Shown here: positions 53,210-63,921 of the stretch, one piece after another
Position numbering within the stretch: the first letter of the stretch is position 1
Layout of the letters: each line of letters begins with the position of its first letter
Origin: Streptomyces pilosus
GTDB lineage: Bacteria > Actinomycetota > Actinomycetes > Streptomycetales > Streptomycetaceae
NCBI RefSeq assembly: GCF_014649835.1
Contig: NZ_BMTU01000001.1
Span: 930,001-994,000 of the forward strand
Length of the DNA stretch: 64,000 bases
Direction: 5' to 3'
Program-made: the position numbers and the translations under genes
Notes under the pieces: model-generated
The model's database searches: none
What the model saw: only the letters and a program-made list of their open reading frames with translations
Told to the model about the DNA's origin: nothing

Positions 53210-53628
53210 GCGGCGACGGCCTCCTCCTGCGCCCCGGCGGGGTCGTCCGTGTACTCCTTCAGGAAGGCGCGCTCCTCACCGGTGAGCCGGCGCGGGCGCT
53301 GCGCCTCGAAGTCGAACGGCACGATCACCGTCGACGCGCGGACGTAGACGAGGTCGTCGTCCTTCACCTCGTAGGTGAGGGTGAAGGACGCCGCCCTGAT
53401 CTCGGTGACCCACAGCTCGATGTCGACCGGGTGGTGCCGGTGGACGAGCTGCCGCTTGTAGTCGATCTCGTGGCGTGCCACCACGGACCCCTGCTGGAAG
53501 TCCTTCTCCGGGCGGAACAGGAAGTCGATACGGGCTTCCTCCAGGTAGCGGAGGAACACCACGTTGTTGACGTGGCCGTACGCGTCCATGTCCGCCCAGC
53601 GCAGCGGGCAGCGGTAGATGTGCCGCAA
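53206..53628 (-). CDS. Acyl-CoA thioesterase, 4HBT hotdog family
   Basis: This 140-residue cytoplasmic hotdog-fold enzyme hydrolyses acyl thioesters. RWADMDAYGHVNNVVFLRYLEEAR is the FadM/YbgC-type active-site helix region, with the catalytic Asp within DMDAYGHVNN. The substrate is probably a medium or long acyl-CoA. The only reasonable start is TTG 53628, four bases after the ettA stop, so translation is likely coupled to ettA. Confidence 0.88.
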   Translation of the reverse strand: MRHIYRCPLRWADMDAYGHVNNVVFLRYLEEARIDFLFRPEKDFQQGSVVARHEIDYKRQLVHRHHPVDIELWVTEIRAASFTLTYEVKDDDLVYVRASTVIVPFDFEAQRPRRLTGEERAFLKEYTDDPAGAQEEAVAA

Positions 53629-53632
53629 GAGA

Positions 53633-55297
<1,665 letters not shown>

Positions 55298-55474
55298 GAG
55301 AAACCGTCCGGCAGCTTGAAATCTGGCAGTGGGCAGATACAGCCCATCTTGCCCGACCGCCACCCCTTGGGGGAAACCCGTCAGACCGAGCGCCCCTGAC
55401 CTGCGCTTTCCCCCACGCCCTCCACGCCCCGCGCCGGGGCCACGACGGCCCGGGCCGCGACGGACGGCCAGGTC

Positions 55475-56116
55475 TCAGTCGCGCACGGCGCCGGTCAGCG
55501 GGGTCAGGGTGCGCCAGCCCGTTGTCTCGTACAGGATCCGGCCCTCCGGGGTCGCGACCAGGGTGCCCTCCGTCGCGCCCTGGCTCGCGGCGGCTTCGGC
55601 GAGGGTGCGCATCACGAGGCGGCCCAGTCCACGGCGCCGGTGGGCCGGGTCGGTCTCGACCTGGTCGACGACCGCGGTGGGGCCGGCGACGGCGATCTGC
55701 CCGCGCGCGGCGAAGGCGCCGTCGACGGTGCGCACGAGGACGCGGGTGACACCGGCCCGGGTCCACCTGCGCAACCGGTAGCCGCCGGCCGCCTCGGGCG
55801 GGGCCTGCGAGCGGGCGGCGTCCAGGGGCGCGGACATCAGGAAGCCCGGCCCGCCGGCGAGGGACCATCCGAGCCCGAGCCAGGGCTCGAGCACCTCCGG
55901 GGCCACGGGCGCCTTCAGCCAGACGCCGGGCGCGGTGGTGCTTTCGGTGATCTTGCGGACGGCCGCTTCGTCGGCGGCGGTCAGCACGTGGCGTGCGACG
56001 TGCCCGGGCAGTCCGACGTCGATGGTGAACCCCCAGGTGGTGAGGACGGGTTCCGCCGTGCCGCGCGAGAGGGACCAGCCGGAGACCCACGCTCGTACGG
56101 CCTCGGCCGGGTTCAT
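55475..56116 (-). CDS. GNAT-family N-acetyltransferase
   Basis: This 213-residue protein has the acetyl-CoA pyrophosphate loop VDQVETDPAHRRRGLGRLVM in its C-terminal half, with RRRGLG as the Q/RxxGxG motif, then ILYETTGW. The N-terminal half (AVRAWVSGWSLSRGTAEP) is less conserved and may bind substrate. The acceptor is unknown. ATG 56116 is used with GGGGGTG upstream at a long spacing; ATG 56140 is an alternative. Confidence 0.85.
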   Translation of the reverse strand: MNPAEAVRAWVSGWSLSRGTAEPVLTTWGFTIDVGLPGHVARHVLTAADEAAVRKITESTTAPGVWLKAPVAPEVLEPWLGLGWSLAGGPGFLMSAPLDAARSQAPPEAAGGYRLRRWTRAGVTRVLVRTVDGAFAARGQIAVAGPTAVVDQVETDPAHRRRGLGRLVMRTLAEAAASQGATEGTLVATPEGRILYETTGWRTLTPLTGAVRD

Positions 56117-56282
56117 GGACAGCGGAACACCCCCGCACATGAGTAATGGTCGTGAACCGACTATACCCATTACCGCCCGTGCTCGGTGTTCACCCGGATG
56201 CGGTCCGAGCGGGGGATGCGAGGGGCGTGCCGGGTACACGTGGCACACCCGTACGTCCCCCGTCCGTCAGGAGACCCGCGCG

Positions 56283-56777
56283 ATGAGCAGCGAACCGGCC
56301 ACGCCCGACCGCACCGCCGACCGCGTGGAACCGGGGCGGTCACTGGCCGTGGGCGCGCTGATCGGTGCGGCCGTGATGGCCGCCGTCGACGAGATCGTCT
56401 TCCACCAGATCCTGCACTGGCACCACTTCTACGACCGCTCCACCCCCGGCATCGGCCTGCTTTCCGACGGCCTGCTGCACACCGCCGAACTCATCGCCCT
56501 GGTCGCCGGGTTCTTCCTCTTCGCCGATCTGCGCCGACGTCACGCCCTCGCTCCCGCCCACGCCCGGGCGGGGCTCTTCCTCGGTCTGGGCGCCTTCCAG
56601 CTCTTCGACGGGATCGTCGACCACAAGCTGCTGCGCCTGCACCAGATCCGCTACGGCGTCGACGTCACCCCCTACGACTGGGCCTGGAACATCGCCGGCC
56701 TGGTCCTGCTGCTCGCCGGCATCGCCCTGACCGTGCGTGCCGGGCGCCTCGCCGGGACACGGCCGGCCGGTTCATGA
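56283..56777 (+). CDS. DUF2243 integral membrane protein
   Basis: This 164-residue protein has four predicted helices. Conserved histidines occur in FHQILHWHHFYD and DHKLLRLHQIRYG, a pattern of DUF2243, which suggests metal or haem contact. It overlaps the CtaG-like gene by 4 bases (ATGA), and the two often occur together, pointing to a role in respiratory or copper-related membrane assembly. ATG 56283 has GGAGA upstream. Confidence 0.88.
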   Translation: MSSEPATPDRTADRVEPGRSLAVGALIGAAVMAAVDEIVFHQILHWHHFYDRSTPGIGLLSDGLLHTAELIALVAGFFLFADLRRRHALAPAHARAGLFLGLGAFQLFDGIVDHKLLRLHQIRYGVDVTPYDWAWNIAGLVLLLAGIALTVRAGRLAGTRPAGS

Positions 56778-57646
56778 CCCTCACGGCCGTCCACCCCGGG
56801 CACACCGGCACCGGCCTCTTCGGTCCGGCCGTCGCCGCCCTCGTCCTGACGGCCGCGCTCGCCTACCTTGCGGCCGCCACCCGGCTGCGCCGCCGCGGTG
56901 ACGCCTGGCCCCGTCACCGGGACGCTTCCTTCACCGCCGGGGCCGTCGTTCTCGGGTACGCGCTCATCGCTTCCCTGCCCGGCGGGCCGTTCACCGCTCA
57001 CATGGTCCAGCACCTGGTGGTCGCGATGGCCGCTCCCCTGCTGCTGGTCCTCGCCCGTCCGCTCACCCTCACTCTGCGCGTCCTGCCGCCCGGCCCGGTC
57101 CGCCGGGGTCTGCTGACCGTGGCGCACTCGCGGCCCGTGGCCTGGCTGCTCTTCCCGCCCCTGGCCGCTCTCCTGGACATCGGCGGCCTGTGGCTGCTCC
57201 ACCGCACCGGTCTGCTGGCCGCCGGGCACGGCCGGCCGCTGCTCGACGCCGTGATCCGGGGTCATGTGCTCGCCGCCGGGCTGCTGTTCACCTTCACCGT
57301 CTGCCAGCTGGATCCGGTGCGCCGCCGCTGGGGCCTCGCCTGGCGCGGCACGACCCTGCTGGCCGCCGGGTGGGCGCACGCCGTTCTCGCCAAGAGCCTC
57401 TACGCGACGCCCCCGCCCGGCACGACCTTCACCGACGGCGACCTGCACACCGCGTCCCAGCTGATGTACTACGGCGGCGACCTCGTGGAGATCGCCCTCG
57501 CCACCGTCCTCGCCGCCCAGTGGTACGCCGCCACCGGGCGCGCGTACCGCAGGGACCGGCTCCTTCCGCACCCCGGAGGCGCCGGAGCCGGCGGCGACGG
57601 CCGGCCCGGGCTCACTCCTCGGAAGTGGTCTGCCTCTGGCGGGTGA
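56774..57646 (+). CDS. Cytochrome c oxidase assembly protein, Caa3_CtaG family
   Basis: This 290-residue inner-membrane protein has about seven helices. Family marks include FTAHMVQHLVVAMAAPLLLVLARP with paired histidines, RGHVLAAGLLFTF and DLHTASQLMYYGGDLVEIALA. Caa3_CtaG proteins help copper insertion into haem-copper oxidases. No oxidase subunit gene lies in the window. The last 35 bases overlap the 3' end of the convergent thioester-protein gene. Confidence 0.88.
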   Translation: MTLTAVHPGHTGTGLFGPAVAALVLTAALAYLAAATRLRRRGDAWPRHRDASFTAGAVVLGYALIASLPGGPFTAHMVQHLVVAMAAPLLLVLARPLTLTLRVLPPGPVRRGLLTVAHSRPVAWLLFPPLAALLDIGGLWLLHRTGLLAAGHGRPLLDAVIRGHVLAAGLLFTFTVCQLDPVRRRWGLAWRGTTLLAAGWAHAVLAKSLYATPPPGTTFTDGDLHTASQLMYYGGDLVEIALATVLAAQWYAATGRAYRRDRLLPHPGGAGAGGDGRPGLTPRKWSASGG

Positions 57647-59021
57647 TGACCAGGCCCGCTCCGCCGATGACGACCAGGGCGATCGCGGTACCGGTGATCC
57701 AGGGAGTGGCACTGGAGGCGCCGGTCGCGGCCAGGTCGGTGTCGGCGGGAGGGCTCACCAGGGGGCTGGGAGCGGTGAGGGTCTGGGTGGTGGTGCCCGC
57801 CTCGGCGGCGCGGGTGCGGCAGTCGAGCATGCCGGTGAAGCGCTGCTCGAAGCCGGGCGGCCCTTCGAGCGTGAAGTCGTACGGCTGGTCCTCGTTGAGC
57901 GGCACCGTCACCGTGGTGGATTTACCCGCCGTGACCGTGTGTTCCGTACCGGCCAGGGAGAAGGTGAACGGGGCGTCGCCGCGGTGGGTGACGGTGACGT
58001 CCACGCCGCCCTTGGCGCAGTTCTCGCGGGCCGACACGGCGGGAGTGGCGCCGTCCTGCGCCCAGGTGGCGCTCGCGGTCGCGGAGACGGTCGACTCGCT
58101 GGAGCCGGCCAGGATCTGTGTCTGGCTGCGGCTCTCGGAGACGAAGGCGCGGCCTACCGGCACCGTCGTGGAGGCCTGGACGGTGAGCGCGACGCTGCCC
58201 GCCGCCTCGTCCTCGGGCACCTCGAAGAAGATCCGGCCGCCGTCGGTGGCGGTGGTGACCGGCTTGCCGTTCGCGTCCACGATCCGCACGCCGGTCGTGG
58301 CCGCGTCCGCCGGCGGGGAGACCGTCACGCTGCGGGCGTCGGTGCGGACCGTCACCGGGCCGATGCGCTCGCCCGGCCGGCCGGAGACGGCCGGCGGGTC
58401 GAGGGTCAGGGATGCCCTGGGCTCCTGCTGGTCGCGGGCCTTCTTCTGGAGGTAGTCGGCGAGTTGCTCGGCCTGGGGGTCGACGGCGTCCACGTCCACG
58501 TCGTCGGAGTAACGCCAGATGGCCACCTGGGTGCCGGCCGCGGCGTCCTGTTCGGTGAGCCGGCCCCGGATGCCGGCCTTCTTCGCCAGCGCCGCGAGGT
58601 CGTTCACCTGCGGGTAGGAGTTCCGCAGGATCCAGCGGATCCGGCCGGCGTCCTCGTTGACGCCCAGCGACGTGCCGCTCCAGGCGGTCTCGTGGTACTT
58701 GGCGTCCTGCTGGGTCGGGGTCTGCACGTCGACGCAGTACGTGTGCAGGGTGCCGCCGCCCTCGACGGACATCTCGAACAGCCCCGCCGACACCTGGGTG
58801 TCGCCGGAGGCGCCGCGTATGACGGCGGAGCCGTACGTCTTGAGTCCGCCTATGGTCGCCGCGGCCCCGCTGTGTCCCGGCGCTGTTCCGTCGGCGTCGG
58901 CGGCCGCCGTTCCGGCACCGGCCAGCACGGTGGCGGCGACCAGTGCGGACACCAGCGTCCCCGCGGCGAGGCGGGCCGACCCACGTCCGCGCGAGGTCCA
59001 CGCGGAGAACGAAACAGACAC
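57612..59021 (-). CDS. LAxTG-anchored Cys-Gln thioester surface protein
   Basis: This 469-residue exported protein has a signal peptide (about 1-41, ending TAAADA) and a thioester (TQXA) domain. Cysteine C96 (TYCVDVQ) and glutamine Q165 (GTQVAIWRYSD) are the pair expected to form the internal thioester, which lets such proteins bind surfaces covalently. Ig-like beta repeats follow. The C-terminus has the class E sortase signal LAATG (430-434), a hydrophobic helix and a charged tail. No sortase gene is in the window. GTG 59021 follows GGAAGG by 7 bases. Confidence 0.93.
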   Translation of the reverse strand: MSVSFSAWTSRGRGSARLAAGTLVSALVAATVLAGAGTAAADADGTAPGHSGAAATIGGLKTYGSAVIRGASGDTQVSAGLFEMSVEGGGTLHTYCVDVQTPTQQDAKYHETAWSGTSLGVNEDAGRIRWILRNSYPQVNDLAALAKKAGIRGRLTEQDAAAGTQVAIWRYSDDVDVDAVDPQAEQLADYLQKKARDQQEPRASLTLDPPAVSGRPGERIGPVTVRTDARSVTVSPPADAATTGVRIVDANGKPVTTATDGGRIFFEVPEDEAAGSVALTVQASTTVPVGRAFVSESRSQTQILAGSSESTVSATASATWAQDGATPAVSARENCAKGGVDVTVTHRGDAPFTFSLAGTEHTVTAGKSTTVTVPLNEDQPYDFTLEGPPGFEQRFTGMLDCRTRAAEAGTTTQTLTAPSPLVSPPADTDLAATGASSATPWITGTAIALVVIGGAGLVITRQRQTTSEE

Positions 59022-59115
59022 CTAATTCCCTTCCGAGCGGGACCCCGTTGGCGTGGGGGACGGTCCCACCAGCAGAATCTCCGGCCCCATGAGCACCCGG
59101 AGCCGTCCCGGCATC

Positions 59116-59244
59116 CTAAGGAGGCGACGGACAGCGCTTGCCGGTGATCGCGTCGGAGGCGGGATCCGACTCGTAATCGTTATCGCAGGAGCCCTCCCAG
59201 GCGGACTTGTCGACGAAAACACCCGGGTTGGTTCGGGTGCGCAT
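59116..59244 (-). CDS. Possible small protein, 42 residues
   Basis: The frame from ATG 59244 to TAG 59116 encodes MRTRTNPGVFVDKSAWEGSC at its start, then an acidic D/N-rich stretch and a second cysteine (GKRCPSPP). GC at third positions is about 80 percent, consistent with Streptomyces coding. A clear ribosome binding site is lacking and the frame is open further upstream through ssbB, so the call is tentative. It lies between ssbB and the thioester protein gene on the same strand. Confidence 0.35.
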   Translation of the reverse strand: MRTRTNPGVFVDKSAWEGSCDNDYESDPASDAITGKRCPSPP

Positions 59245-59276
59245 CCATCGATAAGCCCCGGTTCGGGCGACTGACG

Positions 59277-59756
59277 TCACGTCATGACAACTGCCACGGG
59301 CATCGGTTGCCCTTCGACCTTCCGGTCCGGCGGTGAAGTGTCGGCGGACGTTTCCCAGTTGGGCTCCGGCCGGTCCGTCGCCGCGTTCTGTTCCGGGCGG
59401 GGGACGCGGCGGAAGGCGGTGGTGCCCCGGGCGAGGTCGTGGCCGATGGCCGCCGCGTCGATGTCCGCCGACATCCAGCCCTGCTGCCCCTCCCGTGTCT
59501 CCGTGCGCACCTTCAGCCGGCCCTGGACGATCACGGGCTCGCCCACCGACAGGGACGCCGCGGTGTTGGTGGCGAGCTGACGGTTGGCCCAGACCGTGAA
59601 GAAGTTGGTGTGCCCGTCCGCCCAGGCGCTCTTCTCCCGGTCCCAGTACCGGGAGGTGACCGCCACCCGGAACCTGGCCGCCGGGCCGGAGGCCGTCTCC
59701 CGGTACACCGGCCGTGTCGCCACGTTCCCCACCACGCACACCATCGTCTCGTTCAT
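59277..59756 (-). CDS. ssbB: Single-stranded DNA-binding protein, SsbB type
   Basis: This 159-residue OB-fold protein binds single-stranded DNA. The family features are MNETMVCVVGNVATRPVYRE, FRVAVTSRYWDREK and VIVQGRLKVRT. It lacks the acidic DFxDIPF-type tail of the main SsbA, ending PVAVVMT. Length and tail fit the paralogue SsbB, which in S. coelicolor acts in chromosome segregation during sporulation. ATG 59756 has GAGGGAGG 8 bases upstream. The dynB and dynA division genes lie 386 bases away on the same strand. Confidence 0.9.
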   Translation of the reverse strand: MNETMVCVVGNVATRPVYRETASGPAARFRVAVTSRYWDREKSAWADGHTNFFTVWANRQLATNTAASLSVGEPVIVQGRLKVRTETREGQQGWMSADIDAAAIGHDLARGTTAFRRVPRPEQNAATDRPEPNWETSADTSPPDRKVEGQPMPVAVVMT

Positions 59757-60142
59757 CGCGTCTGCCTCCCTCGTCCTCGCCCGCGCCCCGCCGGCCGTCA
59801 CACCGGCGCCGGGCGGACACGCGTACGGGCCCGTCCCGTACGGCTGCCGTCTGGCGCGGCGGCCGCGGACCGTGCCCGCGATCGCCGTGGAATCAGACTG
59901 CCGCCGTCGGGCCGGGCCCGCCGAGCACTGTGGACCGCCTCCGGCCTGTGGAGATCTCCGTCACCCGCACGAGGGACCGCCCACCGGCCCGGGGATCCGA
60001 CGCGACCGCACCACGGACCACGGCCACGCACCCGGACCGCGAACCACGCACCTGGACCGCGGCCACGCCGCGGACCACGCACCGCGGACCACGGACCACG
60101 GACCACGCATCACGCACCACGCACCACGCACCACGGGAGGCT
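59757..60142. other. Intergenic region with heptanucleotide array
   Basis: These 386 bases separate dynB from ssbB on the same strand. The half near dynB is a degenerate-to-perfect heptamer array (listed separately). The half near ssbB should hold its promoter, but I could not fix hexamers. No convincing gene is present. Confidence 0.6.
60004..60134. repeat. Heptanucleotide minisatellite (GGACCAC/GCACCAC)
   Basis: Seven contiguous 7-bp units occupy 60086-60134: GGACCAC three times, GCATCAC once and GCACCAC three times. Degenerate copies extend back to about 60004. The array ends 8 bases before the dynB stop codon on the other strand, so it lies in the dynB 3' untranslated region and upstream of ssbB. 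Confidence 0.9.
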
Positions 60143-61987
60143 TCAGCCCGTCCGGGCCACCGTCCCCGTGACCCGCCCGTACTGCTCCCGAACCTCCCGG
60201 TAACGCAGGAGCTCCGCGGCCACCGGATCCAGGACGCGGGCCCGCCCACAGCCCGCAGCCGCCTCCCGCAGCCGTCTCTCCGCCTCCAGCCCGTACCGCC
60301 GGGCGGGCCCGCGGGCGGCCAGGCGGCAGCTCCACTCGATGAGCGGACCGCCGACGATGCCGATCACCATCAGCAGCACCGGCACCCCCAGATTCGGCGC
60401 CATGACCCCGACGATCTGCCCCAGCAGCCACAGCCCGCCGACGAACTGAAGGGCCGTCATCGACATCTGGGCCAGCACCGCCACCGGCCACCATCCGGGC
60501 CGCGGCGGTCTCCCCGGCGGCAGTCCGGCGCGCACGGCGAGTTCGTCCAGGGCCTCCGGGAGCCCCTGGGACCCACGTACGGCCGCCTCCCGCACCGCCT
60601 GGGCCCACGGCGCCGGCAGTCCGGTCGAGGCCCGCTCGGCGACCGTGCGCACCGCCTGCTCCACGCGCTGCCGGGCGGTGGCCTCCTCGTCGAGCTGCCC
60701 GCGCAGGGTGGACCTGCCGGTGGAGGGCTCGCCCCGGTCCTGGCACCAGCGCCACAGCCGCAGCCAGGGCGTGCCGCAGGCGCGGTTGGCGTTGCGCAGC
60801 CAGGCACGCTCGGCGGCCTCGCCCGCCGCGGTGGCGCCCACCGCGTCCGCGAGCCGGTCGGAGAACTCCTCGCGCGCCTCCTCGCTCAGCCCGGTCCGGC
60901 GACGGGTGGCGTACACGGGCCACAGCCGGGCCGCCGCGACGTCCACGTCGGCGGAGATCCGGCGGGCCGGGGCCCCGCGTTCGCCGACGAACCGGCCGAG
61001 CGCCTCCCGCAGGTCGCCGACCCCCTCACCGGTCAGCGCGGACAGGGCGAGCACCGTCGTGCCGGGTTCGCCGTGCTCGCCGAGGGCGATGCCGTCCTCG
61101 TCGAGGAGGCGCCGCAGGTCGTCCAGGACCTGCTCGGCGGCCTCCCCGGGCAGCCGGTCGATCTGGTTGAGGACGACGAACATGACCTCGGCGTGGGCCG
61201 CCATGGGCCGCAGGTAGCGCTCGTGGAGCATGGCGTCGGCGTACTTCTCCGGGTCGACGACCCAGATGACCGCGTCGACCAGTCCCAGCACGCGGTCCAC
61301 CTGCTCGCGGTGCTGGACCGCCGCCGAGTCGTGGTCGGGCAGGTCGACCAGGACGAGCCCGCGCAGCCGGTCGTCGGCGTCCGCGGTCGCCTGGAGGGGG
61401 CGCCGTCGGAGCCGGGGCGGGATGCCGAGGCGTTCGATGAGTCCGGCCGCGCCGTCGCTCCAGCTGCACGCGATCGGCGCGGCGGTGGTCGGCCGGCGTA
61501 CGCCGGTCTCCGAGATGGGCACCCCGGCCAGTGCGTTGAACAGCTGCGACTTGCCGCTTCCGGTGGCGCCGGCGAGGGCGACGACGGTGTGCCGGCCGGA
61601 GAGTCCGCGCCGCGCGGCGGCCTCGTCGAGGACCCGGCCCGCCTGGGCGAGGGTGCGGTTGTCGAGCCGGGCGCGGGAGAGCCCCACCAGTTCGCGCAGC
61701 GCCTCCAGCCGCGCCCCCAGCTGCGGGCCGTAGGCCAGCGGGATCACCTTCTGCGGTGTGCTCGCCCTCGGCTCGGTCACCCGGCGCTGCTCCTCCCCCG
61801 CGTTGCCGTTCACCCGCCGCGCGATCAGCCCGTCGTCCCAAGGGCTCCCGGTGTCCGCCCGGGACGGCCCCTCGTCGTGGCGCCCGGAGGGCCCCGGGTC
61901 CTCGGACCGCCCGGGGCTCTCGGGGTCAGCGGGGTTCTCGGATCGCTCGGGGTGCTCGGTGTGGTCCTGGTCAGTGACGGCGGTCAC
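60143..61987 (-). CDS. dynB: Dynamin-like GTPase DynB (membrane-bound)
   Basis: This 614-residue dynamin-related GTPase has an acidic disordered N-terminus (1-75) and P-loop GATGSGKS (140-147). The G2-region threonines are in RRPTTAAP, the G3-like loop is DLPDHD in place of DxxG, and G4 is NQID. A helical stalk and two membrane helices (about 505-528 and 534-553) precede the C-terminal tail. With DynA it stabilises FtsZ rings during sporulation septation, as shown in S. venezuelae. The GTG 61987 start lies three bases after the dynA stop, with GGAGAGG upstream. Confidence 0.85.
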   Translation of the reverse strand: MTAVTDQDHTEHPERSENPADPESPGRSEDPGPSGRHDEGPSRADTGSPWDDGLIARRVNGNAGEEQRRVTEPRASTPQKVIPLAYGPQLGARLEALRELVGLSRARLDNRTLAQAGRVLDEAAARRGLSGRHTVVALAGATGSGKSQLFNALAGVPISETGVRRPTTAAPIACSWSDGAAGLIERLGIPPRLRRRPLQATADADDRLRGLVLVDLPDHDSAAVQHREQVDRVLGLVDAVIWVVDPEKYADAMLHERYLRPMAAHAEVMFVVLNQIDRLPGEAAEQVLDDLRRLLDEDGIALGEHGEPGTTVLALSALTGEGVGDLREALGRFVGERGAPARRISADVDVAAARLWPVYATRRRTGLSEEAREEFSDRLADAVGATAAGEAAERAWLRNANRACGTPWLRLWRWCQDRGEPSTGRSTLRGQLDEEATARQRVEQAVRTVAERASTGLPAPWAQAVREAAVRGSQGLPEALDELAVRAGLPPGRPPRPGWWPVAVLAQMSMTALQFVGGLWLLGQIVGVMAPNLGVPVLLMVIGIVGGPLIEWSCRLAARGPARRYGLEAERRLREAAAGCGRARVLDPVAAELLRYREVREQYGRVTGTVARTG

Positions 61988-61990
61988 CGG

Positions 61991-63601
61991 TCACCTCTCC
62001 TTCTGCAGTACGGACAACGCGGCGATGAGTTCGGGCTGGGGCTCCGCGTGCACCTCGAGCGTGTCGAGCGGGGCGAGCCGGCGTTCGCGTTCGGTCTCCA
62101 TGACCCGGTCCACGTGCTCGACGAGGAGCCGTCCGCCGCGGTCGCGCAGCCGCAGCGCGCCGTGCGCGCCGATCCGCTCGGCGAGTCCCTCCCCCGCGGT
62201 CCTGGCCCGGCGGCCGCCCAGCAGCACGGTGGCGACGAGCGCGGCGACCAGTTCCGGGTCGGGTGCGACGCCCCGGTCGAGCTCGCGCACCTCGTCCTCG
62301 GCGAACTCCTCGAGTTCGCGCCGCCAGCGCCGTACGGCCAGTCCGATCCGGTGTTCCGCGCTCTCCGGGGCACCGTCGCGGGCGGCGAGTTCCGGGGCGT
62401 CCGCGGCGGGTTCGCGCCGCCAGGCGTCGTCCACGCGTTCGTCGGCGGCGGCGACGGCGCACAGCAGCAGCGCGCCGAGGCTCTCCACCAGGGTGTCGAG
62501 GAGTTCGCCCGGAGTGCAGTCCAGGGGGAAGGCGCGCCACCGCTTGAGCGCGTCCCCGGCGAGTACGGCTCCGGCCTGGAGCCGGCCGCGCACCCGCGCG
62601 TGCTCGCTGTCGTAGGCGCCCTCGATGGCGGTGGTGAGCCGCAGTGCGGCGGCGTACTGGGCGGCGGCGGCACCGGCGAGTTCGGGCAGGCGGGAGTTGA
62701 GGGAGTCCAGGACGCCGTGGGCGGTGCGGGCCATGACGTGCCGGCGCGCGGCGGGGTCCAGCGCCTGGTGCACGAGCCAGGTGCGCAGGGCCGCCACGGC
62801 GGTGGCCGGCAGCAGCCCGCCGCCCCACGCCGACTCGGGCAGTTCGGGCACGGTGAAGCGCGGTACGTGGCCGAGTCCGGCCTTGGTGAGCAGGGCGCCG
62901 TACTGCCGCGACACCTCGGAGACGACCTGGTGCGGGACCCGGTCCAGCACGGTCACGAGGCTGACGTCGTACTCCTTGGCGGTGCGCAGCATGTGCCAGG
63001 GGACGGCGTCGGCGTAACGGGCGGCGGTGGTGACCATGATCCAGATGTCGGCGGCGTTGATGAGTTCGGCGGCGAGGACGCGGTTGTCGGCGACCAGGGA
63101 GTCGATGTCGGGGGCGTCGAGGAGGGCGAGGCCGGGGGGCAGGGTGTCGGCGGTCTCGACCCGCAGGATGCGCGCCGGGTTCTCGCCGGGCAGGAGCAGG
63201 TCGTCCGCCGGGTCCTGGTGGTGCGGCACCCAGACGCGCGTGAGGTCGGGCAGCACCCTCATCCCGCTGAACCAGTGGTGATCCTCCGGATGGCAGACAA
63301 GCACCGGTGTCCGTGTCGTCGGCCGCAGTACGCCCGCCTCGCTGACCCGCCGGCCGACGAGGGAGTTCACCAGGGTGGACTTCCCGGCCCCGGTGGATCC
63401 TCCGACGACGGCGAGCAAGGGCGCCTCGGGATCTCTCAGCCGGGGCACCAGATAGTCGTCGAGCTGGGCGAGCAGTTCGTCGCGGTTGGCACGCGCCCGT
63501 GCGGCCCCCGCCAGGGGCAGCGGGAAGCGTGCGGCGGCGACACGGTCGCGCAGGGCGGAGAGTGCGTCGAGCAGCTGAGGCCGTACGTCCAAGGTCACCA
63601 C
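61991..63601 (-). CDS. dynA: Dynamin-like GTPase DynA
   Basis: This 536-residue GTPase pairs with DynB. The P-loop is GGSTGAGKS (67-75), followed by G2-region RPTTRTP. G3 is DAPD rather than DTPG, and G4 is degenerate (TVLDRVP). The long helical C-terminal stalk is without an obvious membrane helix, fitting a soluble partner. GTG 63601 (giving [10 protein letters not shown]) is the likely start; the next GTG is 63598. No Shine-Dalgarno sequence is present. TAAAAT lies 16 bases upstream, so the 5' leader is probably very short. Confidence 0.85.
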   Translation of the reverse strand: MVTLDVRPQLLDALSALRDRVAAARFPLPLAGAARARANRDELLAQLDDYLVPRLRDPEAPLLAVVGGSTGAGKSTLVNSLVGRRVSEAGVLRPTTRTPVLVCHPEDHHWFSGMRVLPDLTRVWVPHHQDPADDLLLPGENPARILRVETADTLPPGLALLDAPDIDSLVADNRVLAAELINAADIWIMVTTAARYADAVPWHMLRTAKEYDVSLVTVLDRVPHQVVSEVSRQYGALLTKAGLGHVPRFTVPELPESAWGGGLLPATAVAALRTWLVHQALDPAARRHVMARTAHGVLDSLNSRLPELAGAAAAQYAAALRLTTAIEGAYDSEHARVRGRLQAGAVLAGDALKRWRAFPLDCTPGELLDTLVESLGALLLCAVAAADERVDDAWRREPAADAPELAARDGAPESAEHRIGLAVRRWRRELEEFAEDEVRELDRGVAPDPELVAALVATVLLGGRRARTAGEGLAERIGAHGALRLRDRGGRLLVEHVDRVMETERERRLAPLDTLEVHAEPQPELIAALSVLQKER

Positions 63602-63921
63602 ATGCGAAGAATGCCCAATTTTAGGGGAATTCTGAAGCATATGAGCATGTCTGCGTGCCGACTGAACACAAGGGGTGGAAGGGGCGCCCGGGGCGCGGAC
63701 ACAGTCCAGGCATAACGAGTGCACAACACCCGGTGCGCGAGGGGCCAAAATCAGTGCACGATTCGCACCTGCCTGCGATTATCAGGACCGCTTCACCTAA
63801 CCTCCACATCGAGCCACGGAGGCGAGGCGACAGGGACAAGGATGCGGGAGCCCTATCCTTGTCTCCGGCAACGTCGGAAACGCGCCCTCCCGGGGCACCA
63901 TGACGACAGGCCGCCACACCG
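63602..63921. other. Intergenic region between dynA and tRNA-Arg
   Basis: These 320 bases contain a candidate dynA -10 element (TAAAAT on the minus strand, 63623-63618) in an AT-rich patch. AGTGCAC occurs twice (63718 and 63753), 35 bases apart. A 9-bp hairpin lies upstream of the tRNA. No gene is convincing. Confidence 0.55.
63835..63863 (+). other. Hairpin upstream of tRNA-Arg
   Basis: GACAAGGAT and its complement ATCCTTGTC pair across an 11-base loop, 58 bases before the tRNA. It may be part of the tRNA leader or a terminator for an upstream transcript. Confidence 0.45.

Noticed and set aside
60086..60134. Short regularly repeated units, considered as a CRISPR array
   Set aside because: Units are 7 bp and contiguous with no spacers, and no cas gene is present.
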